DNA from: an uncultured Chloroflexota bacterium
GTDB taxonomy: Bacteria > Chloroflexota > Anaerolineae > Caldilineales > Caldilineaceae
Assembly (NCBI GenBank): GCA_903858085.1
Contig: CAIOHJ010000281.1
Location: 1-6,379, forward strand
Direction of reading: 5' to 3'
Length of the DNA: 6,379 nucleotides
Shown here: positions 1 through 5,902 of the stretch, piece by piece
Layout: each line of letters opens with the position of its first letter
Position numbering within the stretch: the first letter of the stretch is position 1
Notes under the pieces: model-generated
What the model was told of the DNA's origin: nothing
Databases searched by the model: none
What the model saw: the letters and a program-made list of their open reading frames with translations, nothing else
Program-made: the position numbers and the translations under genes

Positions 1-158
1 CCCTCCGTACCGGGTGCCCCGCGGCCAGCAGCCTCTGCCCGCCGCAGCTGCCCGCTGTGTTCTGGCTTCTGGGGGGCCGCCACTGCGCTGGGCGGGTGTA
101 CGTTCTGGGATGTCACGGCAGCCGTCGGGGCGTCTTGGGTCTCGGCATGGCCGCTCAT
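1..158 (-). CDS. N-terminal part of an unrecognised gene downstream of amaP (runs off the left edge)
   Basis: Reading the minus strand from the ATG at 158-156 gives 52 full codons with no stop before the window edge, so only the 5' end is present. It begins MSGHAETQDAPTAAV and is rich in Ala, Pro, Gln, Gly and Glu, with no hydrophobic segment and no motif I recognise. It looks like a disordered leader in front of a domain outside the window. The ATG overlaps the stop of the amaP-like gene as ATGA, and a GGAG sits three bases upstream, so translational coupling is likely. By context the missing part might be an Asp23-type partner of AmaP, but nothing visible proves this. The main doubt is that a 52-codon opening in GC-rich DNA can arise by chance; the ATGA overlap is the best support. 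Confidence 0.5.
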   Translation of the reverse strand, partial: MSGHAETQDAPTAAVTSQNVHPPSAVAAPQKPEHSGQLRRAEAAGRGAPGTE

Positions 159-718
159 GGGCTCCACTCGGGGGTAAAAGGGGCACAGCGAATGTGTACA
201 TCCAGTTTGCCCAGACGCAGCCCCATATCCTGCTCGACCACGGTGCGGGTCACATCGACCACCTCGTCGGTTTTGAGGGGCACATCGATGTGGGGAGCTG
301 CCTCGATTTCCAGCCGGATGTCGACGGTGCTGCCGCGCGGCCGCACGATGGGCACCACGGTGATCACCTCGGCCAGCTGGTCCAGGTGCCACTGCAGGCG
401 CCGTGCCACGCTGAGGATATCCAGCTCGGCCGCACCGCCTTCTGGAGTATGGACACGGACCCCGCGCCGGCGCAGGCTGGTTCCTTCCAAAAAAAGCAAG
501 CCCCCCAGCACCAGCAGGCCCCCGATTCCAAAGGCAGCCTGGCCAATCACAAAATAGACCGGGGTCTCTTTCTGAACAGCAGCCAGCCACGCTGCCAGGC
601 TGGCCAGCGTGGTCTGCAGCCAGTTCAGGGCCGACAAGGGGGCGACCGCTGTGCCCAGGCTGGCCAGCAGCAGGCCTGTCCAGAGCAAAACCGCTACGAT
701 ACGATTGAAGATGTTCAT
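155..718 (-). CDS. amaP: AmaP-like alkaline shock / Asp23 membrane anchor protein
   Basis: This 187-residue protein begins MNIFNRIVAVLLW. Hydrophobic segments at about residues 6-27 and 54-78 form a membrane hairpin. A basic stretch (SLRRRGVRV) follows, and then a soluble domain of about 90 residues with alternating beta and helix character (LDILSVARRLQWHL, then VDIRLEIEAAPHIDVP, then TRTVVEQDMGLRLGKLDVHI). This matches the AmaP type: two membrane spans followed by an Asp23-like domain. In Gram-positive bacteria AmaP tethers Asp23 to the membrane and is linked to envelope stress. The ATG at 718 is preferred because MNIFNRI resembles family starts and GGTGAG lies four bases upstream. A GTG at 727-725 would add three residues and overlap the yfhO stop as GTGA. 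The stop overlaps the next start. The role is inferred from architecture, and there is no evidence for the alkaline shock response itself. Confidence 0.72.
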   Translation of the reverse strand: MNIFNRIVAVLLWTGLLLASLGTAVAPLSALNWLQTTLASLAAWLAAVQKETPVYFVIGQAAFGIGGLLVLGGLLFLEGTSLRRRGVRVHTPEGGAAELDILSVARRLQWHLDQLAEVITVVPIVRPRGSTVDIRLEIEAAPHIDVPLKTDEVVDVTRTVVEQDMGLRLGKLDVHIRCAPFTPEWSP

Positions 719-722
719 CCCA

Positions 723-728
723 CTCACC
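723..728 (-). promoter_or_regulatory. Probable ribosome binding site for the amaP ATG
   Basis: The minus strand reads GGTGAG, then TGGG, then ATG. The purine-rich hexamer contains the yfhO stop codon TGA, so ribosomes finishing yfhO would arrive on this site. It favours the ATG at 718 over the GTG at 727, which lies inside the hexamer and has only a weak AGG upstream. The four-base spacing is a little short for a standard Shine-Dalgarno site. Confidence 0.4.
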
Positions 729-756
729 GTGCCTGTGTCGTGACTCTGTCGTGACT
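724..756 (-). repeat. Three 11-bp tandem units at the yfhO 3' end
   Basis: On the minus strand, unit 1 (756-746) is AGTCACGACAG and unit 2 (745-735) is AGTCACGACAC, sharing ten identical bases. Unit 3 (734-724) is AGGCACGGTGA and matches six of the first ten bases in the same 11-bp phase. Together they fill the space from just after a TATAAT hexamer to the yfhO stop codon. They encode the polar tail HSHDRVTTQAR. The 11-bp period is not a multiple of three, so the repeat is not a protein repeat. Direct repeats spaced one helical turn apart are typical of operators bound by tandem winged-helix regulators, but no regulator can be named here. Confidence 0.6.
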
Positions 757-3525
757 GTGATTATAGCGCACTTTTCTGGCCAGCATACATCCGAGGCTGG
801 CCAGCGCCAGAAGCAGCCCCCCTCCCAGGGCAGCCAAAACGACCCCCAGCTGCCAGCCGGTGGGCAGGAAGGTGAAGGTCACCGTGTGCTCCCCAGCCGG
901 CACCACAACCCCACGAAACTGGACGTTGGTGGCTTTTATCTGGGCTGGGAAGCCATCGACGGTCGCCGACCAGCCCGGGTAAAAGCTGTCGCTCAGCACC
1001 AACAACGCCGGTGCAGCGCTCTGGGTTCGAATCTGCACCCGTTCGGGCTGGTAGGCGAGGAGTTCTGCCTGGTCGGCCGGCCCGGCCGGCTGGGCCCCGT
1101 CGAGGGTGCCTTCGACGGGGGTGAGGGTTCCTGCAGAGGCGCGCACGACCTCGATGGCCGTCTCGAGATCGGCGACCGCCACCGGCTGGCGGGCCAGAAA
1201 CGCGCGGGGCAGCAGCTCCAAATTGCGGTAAATTTTGACGTCGCCGCTGTGTTCCAGTTGAAAGCGGCCGCGGTCGCTCGGCAGGAGCGCGGCAAACATC
1301 CGGGTCCGTGCATCGTAGAGGGTGACCGCCTGGACGGTCAGGGTGATCGGCGCATCGACCGCTCGGATGCGCAGCGAGGCCACCTCGCGGGCGCTGGCCA
1401 GCGGCAGCCGGGCCCGGTACTCCTGTCGGCCCCCTTCCAGATCGCGGTAGGCGACGGTCGCGCCGCTGCGGGTAGCCAGGGGGCTGTCGAGGGCAGCATC
1501 GGCAAAATGGGCCCCAGGCCCTCCCCCCGCAGTCAGCGGGAGGCGTTCGACTGCGCCGGAGCGCTCTGTCACTTCCAGCCAGGCCACTGTCCGTGCCACC
1601 TCGGCCCACGCGGCGCTGTCGCCGGTGACGGCGCCGATCAGGTCGATGTGCGTTGCCTCAAAGACAGAGGGCACTTCGACCTCCAGGGGGCCCTCCAGGG
1701 AGGCCAGCGCAGCCCCGATCCTGCGGTCGTAGAAGACATCTTCGAACCAGAGATCGCCGACCTTGTCGGTCACCACATAGGCGACGTTGAGCATGGCCAA
1801 CAGGCTGCTGGGCGGCACCTGGTCGATCTGTTCGCGCAGGCGGCCATCTGGCACCAGCCGGTCAGGCGGCACCAACAGTTCTGCCAGCCGGAGGTAGCGC
1901 TGCAGCGGCAGCAGGCCGCCGTCGAAACCATCTACGGCTGGAATCTGCCAGAAGAGGGGCAGGTTGGGGACGAGCAGTTCCTGCACCTTCTGTGCGATCA
2001 CCAGCTCCTGGAAGGCCCGGGTGTCGAGCGGGTCGGGGGACTTTTCGACCAACTGCCGGCGGTAGTCGGCCAGATCTCCAGGGTCGTAGGTGATCTTGCT
2101 CATGCCCAGAAAGCGGGCGGCCGCCCCGGGAAATTCCCGGTCGGGGCTGGTCAGAAGGTGGGCTGGCGCGCTGCGCACTTCAAAGACAGCCTGCGGTGCG
2201 GTCGGATGGCTGTAGGGGAGGCTGCGCGCAGCAAACCACAATTCGACTGCTGCCAGCCCGATCAGCCCGGCCAGGAGCGGCAGCCGACGCATTGGCAGCG
2301 CTGCCAGCCCGGTGCCCCCGAGCAGTGCCATGCCGAGGGTGTAGAGCATCATCCACCGCGCGGGTGCCCGGAACAGGTCAAAACCGGGCACCAGCTGGTA
2401 GAGCAAAAAATAGAGGGGATTCCAGCGCCCCAAAGCCAACAGAAAGCCCAGCGTCGCCAACAGCAGCCCTGCCCGCCGGGCGGGTCCTTTTCCGCGCCAT
2501 GCCCCCAGCAGCGCTGCCCCCAGCCCGGTGAGCCCCAGATAGGCCACATATTCGCTGTAGCCGGGGGTGTCGAAGACTGCGCCCAGGTCGGCCAGCCCGT
2601 AGCTGGGCAGCAGTGTCCAGCCCAGCGCCAGGGGCTGCAGGCTGAAACTGGTGGCTTCTCCATAGCTCAGCCCGCCGCTGCGCAGTCCCAGCGCGCTCAA
2701 TTCCAGGGCCGGCAGCAGCTGTGGGGCGGCGATCAGCAGCGCCAGCCCCAGCCCAATGCTGTAGACAGCCAGCGCAGGCAGCGGTTCAATCCAGCAACGG
2801 CGCTTTTTGTCTGCTGCCCGGCAGGATCCTGGCCAGAGCAGCCAGAGGGCCAGGCCGCAGAGGTTGACAAAAAGGGTCTGGGTGTGGCCTGCCAGCACCA
2901 TCAGCGCCACCGCCAGAGCGTACAGGGCGCTGGCACGCAGCAGCACAGACCACTCTGCTGCTCGCCAGCCCAGGGGGGTGGGCAGGCGAGCCTTTGCCCA
3001 GGCCAGCACCCACAGTGCCCAGGGCAGCCAGGCGGTGGCGTTGAGCTGGTTGATGTGGGCGACCAGCCCGCCGACAAAGCCGCTGCCAGCCAGGAGCAGG
3101 CCTGCCAACAGGGCAGGCAGCCCCCCATAGCCCCAGAAGCGCAGCAACCCATAGCCCCCCAGCCCCAGCAGCCAGGTGTGCAGCGCGGCGCTCCAGTAGA
3201 TCTGGCCGGTCACCGGCAGACCCCAGCCGCCGGCTGCAAAGAGCGGCCAGTGCAGCGGGTAGAGCACGGCAGCCTGTGGGTTGGCCAGCAGAGGCCCCCC
3301 CAGAAACAAATAGGGATTCCAGAAGGGCAGCTCGCCGGCGCGCAGCTGCGCGCCGGTGTAGGACCAGTAGGGATAGAAATAGAGCTGGATGTCGCCGCCC
3401 GCCAGCACCCGATCGGTGAAAAGCAACTGGCTGTAGAGCAACAGGACGAACCCAGCCAGCAGCCCGGCAGCGACGCCATGCTGCCAGCGCAGGGGCCCGG
3501 TCTTCTTCCCGGTCTCCCTGTTCAT
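724..3525 (-). CDS. YfhO-family multi-membrane-span glycosylation protein (GT-C-like)
   Basis: The 933-residue product begins MNRETGKKTG with a span at about 16-36. A conserved first loop follows: GGDIQLY at 43-49 with Asp45, LRAGELPFWNP at 61-71 and ANPQAAVLYPLHW at 81-93. About a dozen more spans reach residue 432 and include FRAPARW (385-391). A large exposed region (about 440-885) contains VDGFDGG (531-537), YRNLELLPRAFL (766-777) and DSFYPGWSATVDG (846-858), all typical of YfhO proteins. A last span at 891-915 ends in a basic tail. Bacillus YfhO acts with the GT2 enzyme CsbB to glycosylate lipoteichoic acid outside the cell. Here the acceptor is unknown. The frame is open upstream to 4929, but the ATG at 3525 is chosen because it overlaps the preceding stop as ATGA, has GGGGGAG upstream, and starts the family homology. 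The upstream part reads the neighbour out of frame. Confidence 0.88.
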   Translation of the reverse strand: MNRETGKKTGPLRWQHGVAAGLLAGFVLLLYSQLLFTDRVLAGGDIQLYFYPYWSYTGAQLRAGELPFWNPYLFLGGPLLANPQAAVLYPLHWPLFAAGGWGLPVTGQIYWSAALHTWLLGLGGYGLLRFWGYGGLPALLAGLLLAGSGFVGGLVAHINQLNATAWLPWALWVLAWAKARLPTPLGWRAAEWSVLLRASALYALAVALMVLAGHTQTLFVNLCGLALWLLWPGSCRAADKKRRCWIEPLPALAVYSIGLGLALLIAAPQLLPALELSALGLRSGGLSYGEATSFSLQPLALGWTLLPSYGLADLGAVFDTPGYSEYVAYLGLTGLGAALLGAWRGKGPARRAGLLLATLGFLLALGRWNPLYFLLYQLVPGFDLFRAPARWMMLYTLGMALLGGTGLAALPMRRLPLLAGLIGLAAVELWFAARSLPYSHPTAPQAVFEVRSAPAHLLTSPDREFPGAAARFLGMSKITYDPGDLADYRRQLVEKSPDPLDTRAFQELVIAQKVQELLVPNLPLFWQIPAVDGFDGGLLPLQRYLRLAELLVPPDRLVPDGRLREQIDQVPPSSLLAMLNVAYVVTDKVGDLWFEDVFYDRRIGAALASLEGPLEVEVPSVFEATHIDLIGAVTGDSAAWAEVARTVAWLEVTERSGAVERLPLTAGGGPGAHFADAALDSPLATRSGATVAYRDLEGGRQEYRARLPLASAREVASLRIRAVDAPITLTVQAVTLYDARTRMFAALLPSDRGRFQLEHSGDVKIYRNLELLPRAFLARQPVAVADLETAIEVVRASAGTLTPVEGTLDGAQPAGPADQAELLAYQPERVQIRTQSAAPALLVLSDSFYPGWSATVDGFPAQIKATNVQFRGVVVPAGEHTVTFTFLPTGWQLGVVLAALGGGLLLALASLGCMLARKVRYNHSHDRVTTQAR
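760..765 (-). promoter_or_regulatory. Candidate internal -10 box upstream of amaP
   Basis: The minus strand carries a perfect TATAAT inside the yfhO codons for Tyr-Asn (residues 921-922), in DNA that is otherwise GC-rich. A transcript from here would start near position 753 and have a leader of about 35 bases before the amaP ATG. There is no good -35: the hexamers at 16 to 18 bp spacing are TATGCT, GTATGC and TGTATG, all poor matches to TTGACA. There is no TGn extension either. If it works, it would probably need an activator, and the tandem units next to it are the obvious candidate site, although they lie downstream. This is a motif-based call only. Confidence 0.3.
3335..3356. repeat. Perfect 22-bp palindrome inside the yfhO-like gene
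   Basis: The left arm CCGGCGCGCAG (3335-3345) is the exact reverse complement of the right arm CTGCGCGCCGG (3346-3356), with no spacer. It encodes the residues around TGAQLRAG (57-64), part of the conserved first loop of YfhO proteins, so coding constraint explains much of it. It includes internal GCGCGC and CAGCTG elements. As RNA it could form a strong GC hairpin with a small loop about 170 bases into the coding region. No regulator site is recognised. Confidence 0.65.
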
Positions 3526-5138
3526 GGGCTCCCCCGGACCAGGGAGCGGGTCGGCTCGAAGTCGCCCCGGGCGAGCAGCGTCCAGCCTGTCGGCAGAGCT
3601 GGGGGCCAGGCGCACAGACGCCAGGGCTGTGGATGGGGGTCTTTTTCGTCGATCGCATAGAGGGTGAAGCGCCCGGCGCGCAGCAGGGGGAGGGCGCGCA
3701 GCCGGCGCAGCGCCAGCTGGACAGCCAGGTCTCGATCCGGGGACCAGTCGGCTTCCACCAGGTAGCGTGGGCGGTGGGGGCTTTTGGCCGCATTGTCCGC
3801 CAGATGCACGGTGCTGGGGTACCAGCGCAGCTCCAGCGTGCCGGACTGGACCGGGGCAAACAGGTAGAAGTTGAAATGCCAGCCCAGGATGCGGTGGTAG
3901 AGCACTGGCCGGCCGGCGGTGCGCTCTGCCAGCCAGCCAGAGATCTCTTCGATGCCTGTGAAGGCACCGCGGTCCCCCCCCAGCGCCAGCTGGCCCAGGG
4001 CTGCCCGGCCGGCCGGCATGGCCAGGAAGCCCAGCCACAGCGCCAGGAATGTGGCGGGCAGCGCGGCTGTGGACAGCCGTCCTTCGGGGGCCAGCGCCCA
4101 CACGGCCCCAAAGGCCCCCAGCAGCGCCACTGCCGGGGCCAGCGGCAGCAGATACCGGTCCCAGATCTGTGCGGTGGAGAGCAGGTGCAGCGCCAGAAAC
4201 CCGAGCCCCCACAGCGCCAGCGTCCAGGCCGGTTGGCTCGCCGGGGTTGGACCCAGGGTTGGACTCCGCCCACCGATCCCGGCCGCTCTCCCGGCTTTCA
4301 GCCTTTCCCGCTGGAGAGCCCGCCAGCCCACTGCCCCCAGCAGCAGCCCCCACGGCCAGGGGGGGCCAAGCGCTGTTGCGCTCAAGTTGGCCCAGGAGAG
4401 GAGCCGTGGCAGCCAGCTCTCGGGCGCGGCCAGCGCCAGCCCGCTTGCGTGGCGGGCGCCCAGATCCCACGGCGACGGCGCCACTGCCCAGCGCAGGCTG
4501 TCCCAACAGACGATCGGAGCCACGACCAGGAGCAGCCCAGCCAGCAGGGCAGCCAGCGCCGAGAGGGTGCGGGGTCTGCTCTCGGCGGGCCAGAAGAGGG
4601 CGGCCACGACCCAGGGGGCGAACAACAGCCCCTGCTGCTTGGTCATCAGCGCCCCCCCCAGCCAGATCCCCGCCCACAGCCAGCGCCGGCTGGCAGCCAG
4701 GCAGAGCGCCAGCAGCCCAGCCAGCACCATCAGGGGGTCGGTAAATGCAGTCGGCGCAAAACTGATGGCCAAGGGGTTGAGCGCCAGCAACAGCGCTGCC
4801 AGGAGGGCGGCCTGCTCTCCCCACCAGCGGCGCGCCAGGGCCGCGCACACGGCGATCGACAGAACGCTGACAGCCACGTTGGGGAGCCGTGCGGTCACGG
4901 CGGTGGCCCCCAGCCCCTCCAGGGCCCACCCCAACAGCCAGAGATAGAGGGGTGGTTTGTCAGGCCAGACCTGCAGAAAGAGGGGGTCGACTTGACGGCT
5001 GTAGAGCGCCCAGTAGCTGTAGATCGCTTCATCCGGGTGGAGGGCAAAGCGATCCAGCAGGGGCAGCCGCAGCGCAAAGCCCACCCACAAAATCCCGGCC
5101 AGCAGCCACGCCGAGGGCATGGCACGAGCAGCCCGCAT
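3522..5138 (-). CDS. GT-C family glycosyltransferase (PMT/ArnT-like membrane protein)
   Basis: The 538-residue product has a short basic start (MRAARAMP) and about 11-12 membrane spans over residues 8-375. The first outer loop carries HPDEA at 34-38, whose Asp36-Glu37 pair matches the catalytic acidic site of PMT/ArnT-type enzymes. It continues with WPDKPPLYLWLLG (58-70). FTD at 132-134 is the usual second acidic position, TKQQG (166-170) resembles the family's TK-x-x-G loop, and DRYLLPLAP (327-335) is the RYLLP motif. The last 160 residues form a soluble domain. Such enzymes move a sugar from a polyprenyl-phosphate donor to a protein, lipid or polymer on the outer membrane face. The donor may come from the GT2 gene three bases upstream. 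The start is slightly uncertain because Met7 is an alternative and neither has a strong ribosome site. The acceptor cannot be told from sequence. Confidence 0.85.
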   Translation of the reverse strand: MRAARAMPSAWLLAGILWVGFALRLPLLDRFALHPDEAIYSYWALYSRQVDPLFLQVWPDKPPLYLWLLGWALEGLGATAVTARLPNVAVSVLSIAVCAALARRWWGEQAALLAALLLALNPLAISFAPTAFTDPLMVLAGLLALCLAASRRWLWAGIWLGGALMTKQQGLLFAPWVVAALFWPAESRPRTLSALAALLAGLLLVVAPIVCWDSLRWAVAPSPWDLGARHASGLALAAPESWLPRLLSWANLSATALGPPWPWGLLLGAVGWRALQRERLKAGRAAGIGGRSPTLGPTPASQPAWTLALWGLGFLALHLLSTAQIWDRYLLPLAPAVALLGAFGAVWALAPEGRLSTAALPATFLALWLGFLAMPAGRAALGQLALGGDRGAFTGIEEISGWLAERTAGRPVLYHRILGWHFNFYLFAPVQSGTLELRWYPSTVHLADNAAKSPHRPRYLVEADWSPDRDLAVQLALRRLRALPLLRAGRFTLYAIDEKDPHPQPWRLCAWPPALPTGWTLLARGDFEPTRSLVRGSP

Positions 5139-5141
5139 GGC

Positions 5142-5882
5142 TCAGTCGACGAAACGATATTTCACCAGCGTGCGCAGTGCAGCGATGCCGTCGCGCCAGG
5201 TAATCTTTTTCCCCTCGTGGAAATCACGGCCGTTGTAGCTGATCGGCACTTCGTAGATGGTGTAGCCACGTTTGAGAATTTTGGCGGTCAGCTCCGGCTC
5301 GATCTCGAAGCGCCGGCTGCGCAGGGGCATCCCGTCGATCACGGTGCGGCGAAAACATTTGTAGCAGGTCTCCATGTCCGAAAGCGAGGTGCCGTAGAAG
5401 AGATTGGTGGCCACGGTCAACAGCTGGTTGCCCAGGGTATGGCTCAGGCGCATCGCCGCGCGCGGCCCCCCCAAGAAACGACTCCCGTAGACCACCGCAG
5501 CCCGCCCTTCCAGGATCGGTTCGACCAGTCTGACAAAATCAGAGGGGTCGTATTCCAGGTCAGCATCCTGGATGACCAAAAGATCCCCGGTGGCATGGCT
5601 GAACCCTGTGCGCAGCGCGGCCCCTTTGCCGCCGTTGGCTGCATGAAACAGGATGGTGAGCTCGGGGATCGCCTGTTGCTGCCAGTTCGCCAGCAGTTCG
5701 CGCGTCCCATCGGTCGAACCGTCGTCGACCAGAATAATCTCGCGTTCGAGCACGATGGGCCCTTGCACTTTGGGATTGCTGCCGGTTGGGTCGACAGTCA
5801 GCTCCACCGTGCGCACCAGCCGGACGATTTCTTCCAGCGTTGCCCGCTCGTTGTAGACAGGCATCACGATCGACAGCTTCAT
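5142..5882 (-). CDS. Family 2 glycosyltransferase, polyprenyl-phosphate sugar synthase type (DPM1-like)
   Basis: The 246-residue protein has a complete GT-A fold signature: MPVYNE (7-12), VDDGSTDGT (52-60), NGGKGAALRTG (83-93), and QDADLEYDP (105-113) with the metal-binding DAD at 106-108. It also has YGSRFLGG (132-139), DMETCYK (169-175), FEIEPELTAK (192-201) and EVPISYNGR (211-219). ETCYK, the E-x-E-PELTAK region and the EVPISY strand are typical of dolichol/polyprenyl-phosphate mannose or glucose synthases. There is no membrane span, so it should act at the cytoplasmic face. It probably joins a nucleotide sugar to polyprenyl phosphate as the donor for the GT-C proteins encoded downstream. 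The stretch at 27-46 between the first helix and the VDDGS strand looks longer than in DPM1. The ATG at 5882 is followed at once by KLSIVMPVYNE, so the start is firm. The sugar is unknown. Confidence 0.9.
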   Translation of the reverse strand: MKLSIVMPVYNERATLEEIVRLVRTVELTVDPTGSNPKVQGPIVLEREIILVDDGSTDGTRELLANWQQQAIPELTILFHAANGGKGAALRTGFSHATGDLLVIQDADLEYDPSDFVRLVEPILEGRAAVVYGSRFLGGPRAAMRLSHTLGNQLLTVATNLFYGTSLSDMETCYKCFRRTVIDGMPLRSRRFEIEPELTAKILKRGYTIYEVPISYNGRDFHEGKKITWRDGIAALRTLVKYRFVD

Positions 5883-5902
5883 AGAGGATCGCCGCTCATT
5901 GA

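Noticed and set aside
489..495. Run of seven A (T7 in the amaP message) as a possible frameshift site.
   Set aside because: The zero frame continues normally through the second membrane span into the Asp23-like domain, and the shifted frame gives no recognisable product.
14..754. A 246-codon open frame on the plus strand opposite amaP.
   Set aside because: It overlaps the well-supported AmaP-like gene and shows the His/Gln/Pro-rich character of an antisense shadow.
1075..1096. GC-rich GGCCGG-type symmetric stretch as a possible hairpin terminator.
   Set aside because: It lies within the yfhO coding region, the symmetry is imperfect, and no U-tract follows on either strand.
751..3660. A 969-codon open frame on the plus strand opposite yfhO.
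   Set aside because: It is Gln/Gly/Pro-rich with no motif. It exists because the real gene rarely uses TTA, CTA or TCA codons, and frequent CTG leucine codons read as CAG on the other strand.
2621..4790. Many copies of short words such as CAGCGCCAG that look like a dispersed repeat.
   Set aside because: They are CTG-GCG-CTG codon strings (Leu-Ala-Leu) in membrane spans, with no constant spacing or flanks.
3526..4929. The yfhO frame stays open far upstream, giving a possible 1401-residue protein.
   Set aside because: The extra 468 residues read the GT-C gene out of frame, are Gly/Ala/Pro/Arg-rich without domains, and the YfhO homology starts just after the ATG at 3525, which has the ATGA overlap.
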